A DNA stretch of 64,000 bases. Origin: Chryseobacterium daecheongense. GTDB lineage: Bacteria > Bacteroidota > Bacteroidia > Flavobacteriales > Weeksellaceae. Below are positions 51,382 to 60,656 of the stretch, piece by piece. A program made the position numbers and the translations under genes. The notes beneath the pieces are model-generated. The model was not told where the DNA came from. It worked only from the letters and a program-made list of their open reading frames with translations, and made no database searches. The stretch covers positions 558,001 to 622,000 of the forward strand of contig NZ_RJTX01000001.1 of NCBI RefSeq assembly GCF_003729955.1. The letters run 5' to 3'. Within the stretch, counting starts at the first letter, position 1. Each line of letters opens with the position of its first letter.

Positions 51382-51906
51382 TTAAAATTTTTTCAGAATT
51401 TTCTCGAAAGTATTAATATTTCTGCTGGTAAACTGATCTTTCAGGCTTTTCTTACCCAAAATCTTCCCAAAAGTAGAGTCTAAGGTATTTCCTTTCGGAA
51501 CCTGCCAGTAAAAAATGTCATTGACTATTTGTGCTTTTTCATTTTCCGTTTTGGCGGCATTGTCAAACTCCTGCATCAGCATATTGTCCACCCCAGGATT
51601 TCCTACAAAAGCATAAATATGCAGATCTTCATTTTTAGTGAAAGGGTTACTATTCCAGAAGGTTTCTGTTTCACCTTGAGATTTTATAAATAAAAATGCT
51701 TCGTAAGAAAAATGATCCGACATTGCTTTTTCAAGGATTTTCTTTAATTCATCTGCTTTTTTATCAGATGAGAATATAATATTTCCTGAAGCCAAAATTG
51801 AAACAACTTCTTTCATTCCAGCTTCTTTAAAAACCTGACAAACATCTGCCATTTTCATGTTTGTTCCTTTTACATTGACACCTCGAAGAAAAGCACAGTA
51901 TTTCAT
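51382..51906 (-). CDS. DUF1697-domain protein
   Basis: A 174-residue protein of the DUF1697 family: KYCAFLRGVNVKGTNMKMADVCQVFKEAG (in parts) and SILASGNIIFSS are hallmarks. A cytoplasmic ferredoxin-like fold of unknown function. Stands alone. Confidence 0.85.
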   Translation of the reverse strand: MKYCAFLRGVNVKGTNMKMADVCQVFKEAGMKEVVSILASGNIIFSSDKKADELKKILEKAMSDHFSYEAFLFIKSQGETETFWNSNPFTKNEDLHIYAFVGNPGVDNMLMQEFDNAAKTENEKAQIVNDIFYWQVPKGNTLDSTFGKILGKKSLKDQFTSRNINTFEKILKKF

Positions 51907-51983
51907 AGTTTAGGGTTTATTTTTGTTTGAGAGTCCACAGGTGATAGAGTTTAGGTATTAAGGTGTATGAGTTTTTCTAAAAT

Positions 51984-53483
51984 CTAATTTCTGATTCTAA
52001 CGTATAGGTTATAATCCGTTCCCGAAGGTTTCAGTTTATAAATTTTTTCGAGGATCTTATTATCACTTTTTATATAATCCTTCACACGGAATTCTTTTAA
52101 TATTTTATAATGAGTTTTGTAATATTCAGCATTTTCGCCTTCAAATAAATCCTCATAGGAAAGCAGATATTTGGGTTTTCTGTGCTTTACCGTATTGATC
52201 CAGTAATGTTTCTTATCTTTTTTGATTTCTTCCTGAATCTGCTTGTCAACAAGACCTACATCATCAATGGTTCTCAAGCCGGAGAAATATGGGATATATC
52301 CTGCCGGTTCAAGGAAAATCCATTGGTTTTTATCTTTTTCATAATTTCCTAAAAATATTCCCATTTGTCTTCTGTAATTCCATTCTCCGTTTCCTGTAGC
52401 AATAGAATGAATGGTTTGAAAAGCAAGCATTGGAAGAATGTAGAATATGATCAACAAAGATAACCACCAGTTTCTTTTTACTTTCTGTTCTAAAATAAAT
52501 ATAAGAACCGGAACAAAAAGCAACAGCTGTGGTACCCAATAATACCAGTCAAATAAACTTTTCTGGGAAATAAAAATGATCTGTTTTGCCCATCCGAACA
52601 GGAATATTATCCATAAGAAATAGTTTCTTTTTTCCCTTTGTCTGATCAGATAAATAAAACACAAGAGCTCAAACAGTAAAATAACGATCGTTAGGGGATT
52701 AAAATTTCCTGGTAATTTCAACATCCCCCAGAAATTCCCGTAATTGGCGGTGAAATATTCTATACTTTGCTGGGTCGTAAAATTATGGTCATACAGAAGT
52801 TTCTTCGCTACAATGGTATTATTAACCAATTCTCCGAAATAAAACCAGTTAAAAGCCAAGGATACGGAAACTCCCAAAATCCCACCCCAAATATAGCTCC
52901 ATCTTATCTTTTTATTCCAAAAAACATCTACCAGGAAGACCATTCCTAAGAATATAATTGTGTCAATCCTTGTAAACATTATCAAAACCGGCAAAACGAT
53001 CAAGGCCCATTTTTTTTCTTTTTTGAATCCGTAATACAGCAATAGCATTTCCAGGAAGAACAATAATCCATATTCCATCCCCAGAATGGAAATCTTAATG
53101 GAAGGCGGCAGAATCCCCAACAGGAATATAAAAACGGCTTTATGCCACGGATTTTTTAAAACCAAATGAGATAAAAGCAAGCTTCCTATTGTAAACAATA
53201 AAGAATTAAAGATCAGAATAGGAATAATAAAGTTTTCCTTCCCAAAAATCAGGTTGAATAAATAAGAGACAAAAACATACAAATGAGTGGTTGATGCAGA
53301 GATCTTAGTATTTCCGTTAAAACCTATTACTCCATAATCCAGTAAATTCTGGGCTACTCTCCAGGTAATAAAAGAATCTTCCTGGATGTAATGCGTGAGT
53401 AAGAAAAGAAGTTTGAAAGCTACTGTCAATAATACAGCATAGATAGGAATTTTACTATTCTTTGTTTCAGTCATCGTGCTCAT
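51984..53483 (-). CDS. GT-C type membrane glycosyltransferase, putative
   Basis: A 499-residue protein with about 11 membrane helices. The first loop EDSFITWRVAQNLLDYGVIGFNGN resembles the D-x-x-F/Y-I-x-x-R-x-A-x-N-L loop of GT-C arabinofuranosyltransferases such as AftB. The C-terminal ~110 residues form a soluble domain. It would move sugars from a lipid-linked donor in the periplasm. Donor and acceptor unknown. Neighbour of the DUF2723 protein, also a GT-C type, behind a terminator. Confidence 0.65.
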   Translation of the reverse strand: MSTMTETKNSKIPIYAVLLTVAFKLLFLLTHYIQEDSFITWRVAQNLLDYGVIGFNGNTKISASTTHLYVFVSYLFNLIFGKENFIIPILIFNSLLFTIGSLLLSHLVLKNPWHKAVFIFLLGILPPSIKISILGMEYGLLFFLEMLLLYYGFKKEKKWALIVLPVLIMFTRIDTIIFLGMVFLVDVFWNKKIRWSYIWGGILGVSVSLAFNWFYFGELVNNTIVAKKLLYDHNFTTQQSIEYFTANYGNFWGMLKLPGNFNPLTIVILLFELLCFIYLIRQREKRNYFLWIIFLFGWAKQIIFISQKSLFDWYYWVPQLLLFVPVLIFILEQKVKRNWWLSLLIIFYILPMLAFQTIHSIATGNGEWNYRRQMGIFLGNYEKDKNQWIFLEPAGYIPYFSGLRTIDDVGLVDKQIQEEIKKDKKHYWINTVKHRKPKYLLSYEDLFEGENAEYYKTHYKILKEFRVKDYIKSDNKILEKIYKLKPSGTDYNLYVRIRN

Positions 53484-53493
53484 TTATGTGGTA

Positions 53494-53524
53494 CAAAGAT
53501 AATCTTAAAATTCATGAAAGCCAA
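53494..53524 (-). promoter_or_regulatory. Promoter of the 53483 glycosyltransferase gene
   Basis: Minus strand: TTG (53524-53522), 20 bases, TATCTTTG (53501-53494), 10 bases before the start codon at 53483. It lies next to the terminator at 53526. Confidence 0.6.
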
Positions 53525-53525
53525 T

Positions 53526-53552
53526 AAAAAAACGGAACCGAAGTTCCGTTTT
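53526..53552 (-). terminator. Terminator of the DUF2723 gene
   Basis: AAAACGGAAC (53529-53538) / GTTCCGTTTT (53543-53552), loop CGAA. T run on the minus strand. Confidence 0.85.
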
Positions 53553-53565
53553 CAAAGTATTTAGA

Positions 53566-56500
53566 TTATTGTGTCGCTTTAATAATGGCAGTGGTAATCT
53601 GATTTTCTTTTTCTTTCGAATACGTAGAATCAAATGGCTGCATGATATCAAATAAGTACTGGTAGAATGGCGTGATCTTCTGTACATTTTCAGATTCGCT
53701 CATCGCTTTTTCTTTTCCTAATTGCTGTAGATCCTTAATGAAAGTATTGAACTTTTTGTCGATAGGCTCAATAGATTTCACAAGGTAATCGTAAGCTTTA
53801 TCTTTCTGACCAATTTTCATGTAAGCATCTGTAACTGCTGAAACAACCAGAGAGTATTCCATTGGTTTTGCTCTCATCTGCTTTCTCAGGTACACCTGAT
53901 CAGATTTGCTTAAGCTTAAATAATAATCATATTCTTCAAAGATTCCTTTCTTAAGGATTTCTGCCAGTTTCAAGCCTTTTTGCTCTTGTCCTGCTACAAT
54001 GTATCCGTACACCATTGAGCTTAATGAACGAGGATCATTGTATTTTTCGGCTGGGATTTCTTTTGCAGCTAAGTCTAGTAACTCAATCGCTTTAGCTTTC
54101 TGTCCGCTTAATGAAAGCGCAGCTGCCGCTCTACTTGCCGCTCCTCTGTAGCTAATGATATTAGAAGTTGCCGTTTCATCAAAATGAGCATTCAGATCTT
54201 TAAAATTACCCCATCTGAAGTTTTTCACAACATTATATAAAGAGTTGGCATCTACTCTACCCAAATCTCCATCTGCATTTTGCAGGGTATGGATGGGAAC
54301 CAGCCTGTAGCTGAATCCGTCAAACTGAAGATATTCATCAAGGAAGAAAATATTCTCACTGTCATAAATTCCTCCTGAAGAGAAATTGATCGGGCGCTTC
54401 CAATCGAAATTTGCCAATAGATCAAGCATAATCAGGTTATTTTTATAAAGAGTATTTCCTTTATAATTAATCATAATCTGCTTAACGGTATTCGGTAGAT
54501 CTGCCTGTCTGATAATTCCTGCATTCACCGCATTAGCTTTGTTGACCGGTAAAATAAATTTGGTTACCGGAAGAATGTTATATTTTTCATATTTCTCTTC
54601 TCCAAAGTACATTTTCAACAGCTCATCTTTTTCAGGAGATTTCATTTTGATGAAGTTCATTGCTTCTTTCAAGGTCATGGAATCCTGAGTAAGATATTTT
54701 CTGAACTGCTGGAATTCTGTTTCAGGAGCTCCCTGTTCCTTCAGCATAGAGAACAAACCTTCCCAATCGTCCTTTTTCATCAGGTAGATCTGGTCATTCA
54801 CTCCGTCTCTGTAATCCTCATGCGTCAATTGACTCGGAATAGCTGCGGCATTGTATGTTTTTCTTTTAATCTGATCTATATTCCATGGAGTTGATGCCAA
54901 AGTAAAGTTTACCACCTTCACATCATCCCTGAATCTTTCTGTCTCCTGGATCGCCCAAACCGGATAGGTATCGTTATCACCATATACAAATAAAATATCG
55001 TCTTTCGGCAATGATTTTAATACTGAATAGGCATAATCATACGCTGTATATCTGTTGCTTCTGTCATGTACATTATAATTCTGGAAGCCCATCATTAAAG
55101 GCACACCTAACAATACTATACCTGCAATAATATTAACAGCATTGGATTTCACTTTGGATTGTAAGAACCATAAAATAGCTCCGGCTCCTAATCCTATCCA
55201 TATGGCAAAGGCGTAGAAGGAACCCACCATTGCATAATCTCTTTCTCTTGGTTCAAAAGGTTTTACCCCCGTATAGAAAACGATCCCTACACTTGTTAAA
55301 ATGAATAATGATAATAACGCGTAGAATCTTCCAAAATCTCTGTTCAATTGGAAAAAGAATCCAATTAATCCTAAAATTAAAGGTAAAAAGAAAAAGGTTA
55401 CAGTACTCTCATTTTTGAATTTTGCCGGCATTTTCTCCTGGCTTCCCCATAAAGCATCATCGATGAAAGAAATTCCCGAAATCCAGTTTCCGTTGGTAAT
55501 TTCCATGTGTCCTTCAAGGTCATTCTGGCGCCCTACGAAATTCCACATCAAATATCTGACAAAATAATACCCATTCTGGAAAGTAATAAAGTAATCCATA
55601 TTCTGTCCAAAAGATGGTCTCTGAACGTTGATCAGATCATAGGGTCTTACTTTCAAATAATCTGCTGCGGTAATAGAACCGTCTTCATACTTTTGTCTCA
55701 GTTCATCAAAGATCTGTTTTGCTTCAGGGCTGTCTGCCACATCTTCATTTCCATAATTGAACGTAAAATCAGGGGCTCCGTACATGGAAACATAATTAGA
55801 CATCACATCCTTATCTTCATTGAACATTCTTGGCATTAAGCTTACATGAGACTTATTGAACACATAATTGAATCGGTCTCCTGTTTTTCTGTAAGTCCCG
55901 GTTTTCTCATCTTTTTCATAGATATCTCCGGTTTTTACGGTTTTATAGCTTCCATCTTCGTTCTTTTCAATTCCTTTTGCATCCAGGAAAGCTGTATAGT
56001 TTTGTCCGTAAATAGTTGGCCAATCTCCATATTGTTCTCTGTTATAATAATCCAACATACCGATTGCCGTATCCGGATCATTAAGGTTCATTGGCGGGTT
56101 TGCATTGGCTCTGATAGGAATTACCATCCAGCAGGAAAAACCAATGATCATATATACTACAGATAAAGCCACTGTTTGGTATACGTTTCTTTTGGCTTTT
56201 CTGGCATATTTAATTAAGAAATAGCAGATCACAACCATCAGAATGAACGCTGCAATAGTTCCTGAATGGAAAGGTAATCCTAATCCATTCACGAAGAATA
56301 TTTCCAGCTTTCCGAATAACGTCATGATAACCGGGAAAATAATTTTGAATACAAATGCCAGAACAACCAGTGTAATCACATTAGCCCAAAGAAAACTCTT
56401 CCAGCTAAACGTATAGTTTCTTGCATAATAGATCAAACAAACTGCCGGAATAGCCAACATACACATCATGTGTACCCCAACAGAAAGTCCTAAAATAAAG

Positions 56501-57051
56501 AAGATCAAAATGATCCATCTTTCACTGTCAGGAGCGGTATATTCATTCTCCCATTTGGTGATCAACCAGACTAATAGTGCGATAAACATGGAAGCCATCG
56601 AGTATACTTCTCCTTCTACGGCTGAGAACCAAAAAGTGTCGGAAAAAGTAAAGCATAAAGCTCCGATCACTCCGGCAAACAGGATAGAAATTTCCTGATG
56701 TTTTGTTACTTCCTCAAAATCTTTGTTCAATAATCTTCTCACCAAATGAGTAATTGTCCAGAACAAAAATAAAATAGTCAACGCGCTAAACAATGCGGAC
56801 ATCGCATTGATCACAATGGAATAATTTTCGCCTTTGCCTAATGCAAACATTGCCGCCACAGCACCTACAATCTGGAAAAGAGCAGCTCCGGGAGCGTGCG
56901 TTACTTCCAGTTTCACTGCTGAGGAAATGTACTCTCCACAGTCCCAAAAACTAAAATTAGGTTCTATAGTTGACAAGTACGTGAAAAATGCAATAACGAA
57001 AACAACCCATCCTAAAATGGTGTTCCATTGCCTAAAAGTCCAATTTTTCAT
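53566..57051 (-). CDS. DUF2723/TMEM260-type glycosyltransferase-like membrane protein
   Basis: An 1161-residue protein. Its N-terminal ~700 residues have about 13 membrane helices with the DUF2723 hallmark FWDCGEYISSAVKLEVTHAPGAALF (in parts, Asp/Glu of the catalytic loop) and the EPRERDYAM loop. The C-terminal ~450 residues are soluble and helical, with TPR-like units near the end (KAIELLDLAAKEIP and KAYDYLVKSIEP). DUF2723 covers the GT-C family of human TMEM260, a protein O-mannosyltransferase, so protein O-glycosylation on the periplasmic side is likely (inference). The large C-terminal domain would bind the acceptor. Confidence 0.85.
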   Translation of the reverse strand: MKNWTFRQWNTILGWVVFVIAFFTYLSTIEPNFSFWDCGEYISSAVKLEVTHAPGAALFQIVGAVAAMFALGKGENYSIVINAMSALFSALTILFLFWTITHLVRRLLNKDFEEVTKHQEISILFAGVIGALCFTFSDTFWFSAVEGEVYSMASMFIALLVWLITKWENEYTAPDSERWIILIFFILGLSVGVHMMCMLAIPAVCLIYYARNYTFSWKSFLWANVITLVVLAFVFKIIFPVIMTLFGKLEIFFVNGLGLPFHSGTIAAFILMVVICYFLIKYARKAKRNVYQTVALSVVYMIIGFSCWMVIPIRANANPPMNLNDPDTAIGMLDYYNREQYGDWPTIYGQNYTAFLDAKGIEKNEDGSYKTVKTGDIYEKDEKTGTYRKTGDRFNYVFNKSHVSLMPRMFNEDKDVMSNYVSMYGAPDFTFNYGNEDVADSPEAKQIFDELRQKYEDGSITAADYLKVRPYDLINVQRPSFGQNMDYFITFQNGYYFVRYLMWNFVGRQNDLEGHMEITNGNWISGISFIDDALWGSQEKMPAKFKNESTVTFFFLPLILGLIGFFFQLNRDFGRFYALLSLFILTSVGIVFYTGVKPFEPRERDYAMVGSFYAFAIWIGLGAGAILWFLQSKVKSNAVNIIAGIVLLGVPLMMGFQNYNVHDRSNRYTAYDYAYSVLKSLPKDDILFVYGDNDTYPVWAIQETERFRDDVKVVNFTLASTPWNIDQIKRKTYNAAAIPSQLTHEDYRDGVNDQIYLMKKDDWEGLFSMLKEQGAPETEFQQFRKYLTQDSMTLKEAMNFIKMKSPEKDELLKMYFGEEKYEKYNILPVTKFILPVNKANAVNAGIIRQADLPNTVKQIMINYKGNTLYKNNLIMLDLLANFDWKRPINFSSGGIYDSENIFFLDEYLQFDGFSYRLVPIHTLQNADGDLGRVDANSLYNVVKNFRWGNFKDLNAHFDETATSNIISYRGAASRAAAALSLSGQKAKAIELLDLAAKEIPAEKYNDPRSLSSMVYGYIVAGQEQKGLKLAEILKKGIFEEYDYYLSLSKSDQVYLRKQMRAKPMEYSLVVSAVTDAYMKIGQKDKAYDYLVKSIEPIDKKFNTFIKDLQQLGKEKAMSESENVQKITPFYQYLFDIMQPFDSTYSKEKENQITTAIIKATQ

Positions 57052-57235
57052 AGTATTAAATCAATTACGCGAAAATAAGGTTTTTAGTTTGTTTTATGAG
57101 GATTTTAACAAAATTTAAAAAAAATGGCGCAGTTTTTGAGACCTTTATAGAGCTGTATTGCAAAACAAAAGATGAATATTTGTTTATTGATACTTACCTA
57201 ATTGAACAAAAGTTTAAAAATTATTTATTTTTTTG

Positions 57236-57243
57236 TATTTTTG
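57236..57243 (+). promoter_or_regulatory. -7 box of the cysteate synthase-like gene
   Basis: TATTTTTG (perfect), 31 bases before ATG 57275. No TTG at -33 distance. Confidence 0.45.
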
Positions 57244-57274
57244 CGGTCAGATTTTTATTGAAAAATAACAAATA

Positions 57275-58312
57275 ATGAGTAATGTTTACGATAATATCCT
57301 TGGCCTTATAGGAAATACTCCTATGGTGAAGCTAAATACTGTAACGAAAGATATTCCTGCAACCGTATATGCCAAGTTAGAATCATATAATCCTGGACAT
57401 TCCACCAAAGACAGAATTGCTCTTCATATTATAGAAAACGCTGAGAAAAAAGGTTTATTAAACAAAGACTCCGTAGTCGTGGAAACTACGTCCGGAAACA
57501 CAGGATTTTCTCTTGCTATGGTTTGTATTATCAAAGGATATAAATGTATTCTTGCCGTAAGCGATAAAACCAAGCCGGAAAAGATTTCTTACCTGAAAGC
57601 TTTGGGTGCTACAGTATATGTTTGCCCGGCCAACGTTCCCGCAGATGATCCGAGATCTTATTATGAAGTAGCCAAAAGAATTGCTTCAGAAACTCCTAAT
57701 TCTGTGTACATCAATCAGTACTTCAATGAGCTGAATATTGATGCCCATTATCAGACTACAGGTCCTGAAATCTGGGAACAGACACAGGGAAAAATCACTC
57801 ACCTTTTCGCATGTACAGGAACAGGAGGAACTTTATCCGGTTCTGCTAAATTCCTGAAGGAAAAAAATCCTGCTATCAAGATCATTGGTGTAGATGCAGA
57901 TGGATCTATTCTAAAAACCTATCACGAAACCGGTGAAATCCATAAGGAAGATGTTCATCCTTATCAGATCGAAGGAATGGGAAAAAATTTAATCCCTTCT
58001 GCCCTTTTATTTGATAAAGTGGATGAGTTCGTAAGAGTGAATGATGAAATGTCAGCTTACAGAACCCGTGAAGTCGCTTTAAAGGAAGCCATCATGGGAG
58101 GTTATACAACAGGAGCTGTTACACAGGCGTTATTACAATATGCACAATCTCATGAGTTTTCAAAAGACGATGTGATTGTCCTGATCTATCCGGACCACGG
58201 TTCAAGATACATCACCAAAGTGTACAGTGACAAATGGATGGCGGAACAAGGTTTTATCAACAATTGCGTTCACAATTATGATGAAGTTTTCAAAACAGAA
58301 TTCATTAAATAA
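57275..58312 (+). CDS. Cysteine/cysteate synthase-like PLP enzyme
   Basis: A 345-residue fold-type II PLP enzyme of the CBS/CysK superfamily: LIGNTPMVKL, the Schiff-base Lys45 in PGHSTKDRIA, the SGNTG phosphate loop and GTGGTLSG. The usual PGGSVKDR of CysK is changed to PGHSTKDR. It stands directly before an acyltransferase gene of the AONS group, the pairing proposed for capnine/sulfobacin synthesis (cysteate synthase plus cysteate acyltransferase). So cysteate formation from a serine or cysteine derivative and sulfite is the best guess. A CBS or CysK role stays possible. Confidence 0.75.
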   Translation: MSNVYDNILGLIGNTPMVKLNTVTKDIPATVYAKLESYNPGHSTKDRIALHIIENAEKKGLLNKDSVVVETTSGNTGFSLAMVCIIKGYKCILAVSDKTKPEKISYLKALGATVYVCPANVPADDPRSYYEVAKRIASETPNSVYINQYFNELNIDAHYQTTGPEIWEQTQGKITHLFACTGTGGTLSGSAKFLKEKNPAIKIIGVDADGSILKTYHETGEIHKEDVHPYQIEGMGKNLIPSALLFDKVDEFVRVNDEMSAYRTREVALKEAIMGGYTTGAVTQALLQYAQSHEFSKDDVIVLIYPDHGSRYITKVYSDKWMAEQGFINNCVHNYDEVFKTEFIK

Positions 58313-58339
58313 AAAAAATAATAAATCACGATACAAATC

Positions 58340-58370
58340 AAGCCTTTTTGTAGATCATAAAGGCTTTTTT
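58340..58370 (+). terminator. Terminator between the two sulfonolipid-type genes
   Basis: AAGCCTTT (58340-58347) / AAAGGCTT (58359-58366), loop 11 bases, T run. It would attenuate or uncouple the acyltransferase gene. Confidence 0.7.
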
Positions 58371-58391
58371 ACTTAAAAATTACTTAATAAA

Positions 58392-59666
58392 ATGTTGGAT
58401 ATTTTTGAAAGAATAAAAGAAAATCCAGGACCTCTTGGACAGTTTGCAGATTACGGTGAAGGTTATTTTATTTTCCCAAGGCTGGAAGGGCCTATCGGAC
58501 CAAGAATGCAGTTTCAGGGAAGGGAAGTTATTTTCTGGAGCGCTAATGACTATCTGGGATTGTGTAACCACCCTGAAGTGTTAGAAGCGGATGCCAAAGC
58601 TGCAGCTGAATACGGTATGTTTTATCCTATGGGAGCGAGAGCAATGTCCGGAGAAACAGAACAACATTTACAGTTAGAAAGAGAATTGGCAGATTTCGTT
58701 CAGAAAGAATCCGCTTATTTATTGAATTTCGGTTATCAGGGAATGGTTTCTACCATTGATGCTTTAGTGAGCAGAAATGACGTAATTGTTTATGATGTAG
58801 ATTCCCATGCTTGTATCGTTGACGGTGTAAGATTACACGCGGGAAAAAGATTTACCTATAAGCACAATGATATTGCAAGCCTTGAAAAGAACCTTCAAAG
58901 AGCAACTAAAGTAGCGGAAGAAACAGGAGGAGGAATTTTAGTTATTACGGAAGGAGTTTTCGGAATGAGAGGACAGCAAGGGAAGTTAAAAGAAATCTGC
59001 GAGCTTAAATCAAAATACAAATTCAGATTATTGGTAGATGATGCCCACGGATTCGGTACGCTTGGTAAAACAGGAGCCGGAGCTGGTGAAGAACAGGGAT
59101 GTCAAGATCAGATCGATGTATACTTCTCTACTTTCGCTAAATCTATGGCTGGTTTCGGAGCTTTTCTAGCGGGAGATAAAGAAATCATCAGATATTTAAA
59201 ATTCAACTTAAGATCTCAGATCTTCGCTAAATCTTTAACGATGCCAATGGTAATCGGAGGATTGAAAAGATTAGAGCTTTTGAGAACAAGACCGGAAATC
59301 AAAGCTAAACTTTGGGAAAATACGAATAAACTACAGAACGGACTTAGAGAAAGAGGATTCAACATTGGAGATACCAATACTTGTGTAACTCCGGTTATGA
59401 TGCAGGGAACTCCGGTAGAAGCTACTCTTTTGGTAAAAGACTTAAGAGAAAACTATAGAATCTTTACTTCTGTTGTAGTATATCCGGTAATTCCTAAGGG
59501 AATGATCTTATTGAGATTAATTCCTACAGCCTCTCACACAGATGCAGAAATCAATGAAACACTTGCAGCATTTGAAGCGATCCACGATAAACTGGTAAGC
59601 GGATATTACAAGGAACAGGAACAAAAATTATTACAAGAGCAAGGTTTGAGCTTCAAACCAATCTAA
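58392..59666 (+). CDS. AONS-family acyl-CoA/ACP:amino acid acyltransferase, cysteate acyltransferase-like
   Basis: A 424-residue alpha-oxoamine synthase (AONS/SPT/KBL group). Features are FWSANDYLGL, SGETEQHLQLE, the PLP region DDAHGFGTLGKTGAG and the Schiff-base Lys250 in FSTFAKSMAGFGAF. In this family a decarboxylative condensation joins an amino acid with an acyl thioester. Relatives are BioF, Kbl, serine palmitoyltransferase and cysteate fatty acyltransferase. The upstream cysteate synthase-like gene and the lineage favour the last, giving 3-dehydrocapnine for outer-membrane sulfonolipids. Serine palmitoyltransferase cannot be excluded by eye. Confidence 0.8.
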   Translation: MLDIFERIKENPGPLGQFADYGEGYFIFPRLEGPIGPRMQFQGREVIFWSANDYLGLCNHPEVLEADAKAAAEYGMFYPMGARAMSGETEQHLQLERELADFVQKESAYLLNFGYQGMVSTIDALVSRNDVIVYDVDSHACIVDGVRLHAGKRFTYKHNDIASLEKNLQRATKVAEETGGGILVITEGVFGMRGQQGKLKEICELKSKYKFRLLVDDAHGFGTLGKTGAGAGEEQGCQDQIDVYFSTFAKSMAGFGAFLAGDKEIIRYLKFNLRSQIFAKSLTMPMVIGGLKRLELLRTRPEIKAKLWENTNKLQNGLRERGFNIGDTNTCVTPVMMQGTPVEATLLVKDLRENYRIFTSVVVYPVIPKGMILLRLIPTASHTDAEINETLAAFEAIHDKLVSGYYKEQEQKLLQEQGLSFKPI

Positions 59667-59673
59667 TAAAAAT

Positions 59674-59707
59674 AAAAAACCACTGTTCTTCATCAGTGGT
59701 TTTTTTA
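59674..59707 (+). terminator. Terminator after the AONS-family gene
   Basis: AACCACTG (59678-59685) / CAGTGGTT (59694-59701), loop 8 bases, then a long T run. Confidence 0.88.
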
Positions 59708-59737
59708 TGACTCATTTCAAAGTTAATACATCTATCA

Positions 59738-60616
59738 ATGAAGTTTAAGGGATATGCTTTAGGAATCATTTCATCGGTATCATACGGACTAATTCCGATT
59801 TTTATCTTACCTGTGAAACAGGCCCATTTTTCATTGGATATTACTCTGTTTTACAGATTTCTCTTTTCAGCATTAATGATCGGCGGATATTTATTATATT
59901 CCAAAGAGAATTTTTCTATCAATAAAAAAGAAGGAATTGTTCTGGCCATACTTGGAATCTGCTATGCGCTTTCTTCGGAGTTTTTATTTTTAGGATATGA
60001 TTATCTTACTGCGGGGATTGCTTCCACGGTATTATTTATTTATCCGGTTATTGTAGCACTCATCATGTTTTTCTTTTATAGGGAAAAACTCACAAAGCTT
60101 TCTATTCTCTCATTACTTCTTGCTTTTGCTGGAGTAATTGTTTTATGCTTAAAAGGAAAAGGCTTAGAAATCAACTTTGCAGGATTAGGAATTGTGATGT
60201 TAAGCTCTCTTTTTTATGCGCTTTATATCATTATTGTCAACAAGTCAAATAGTAAGGTTTCAGGATTTAAGCTTTCTTTCTATTCCATGCTTTTCACTTC
60301 TCTATTCTTCATGATTAAATCGTTGATAGGACAAGAATCTTTTGCGATTCCTTCTGTAACAGTATTCTTTAATTTTGTTGTCTTTGCACTTCTTACGACT
60401 GTAATCTCCACATTGTGCCTTGTTTTTTCAATTAAAAGTATAGGCTCCACTCCTGCCGCCATTTTAGGAGCTTTGGAACCTGTGGTTGCGGTTATGGTAA
60501 GTGTTTTGATGTTTGATGAAAAATTTACCTTCAATTTATTCCTTGGAATTGTCCTGATTCTTTTAGGAGTTATCTTGAATGTTCTTGCGGGTAGTAAAAA
60601 AGCTGTTCATCATTAA
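59738..60616 (+). CDS. EamA/DMT-family transporter
   Basis: A 292-residue membrane protein of the drug/metabolite transporter superfamily, with ten helices in two EamA repeats (about 5-140 and 150-285). The end of each repeat shows the typical pattern, for example STPAAILGALEPVVAVMVSVLMFDEKF in parts. It probably exports amino acids or related metabolites; the substrate is not evident. Confidence 0.85.
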   Translation: MKFKGYALGIISSVSYGLIPIFILPVKQAHFSLDITLFYRFLFSALMIGGYLLYSKENFSINKKEGIVLAILGICYALSSEFLFLGYDYLTAGIASTVLFIYPVIVALIMFFFYREKLTKLSILSLLLAFAGVIVLCLKGKGLEINFAGLGIVMLSSLFYALYIIIVNKSNSKVSGFKLSFYSMLFTSLFFMIKSLIGQESFAIPSVTVFFNFVVFALLTTVISTLCLVFSIKSIGSTPAAILGALEPVVAVMVSVLMFDEKFTFNLFLGIVLILLGVILNVLAGSKKAVHH

Positions 60617-60634
60617 AATCTGGAATATTTAAAA

Positions 60635-60642
60635 TAACTTTG
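60635..60642 (+). promoter_or_regulatory. -7 box of the radical SAM gene
   Basis: TAACTTTG (perfect), with a predicted transcript start near 60646, 11 bases before the TTG start. No -33 TTG. Confidence 0.45.
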
Positions 60643-60656
60643 CAAAAAATTTACTG

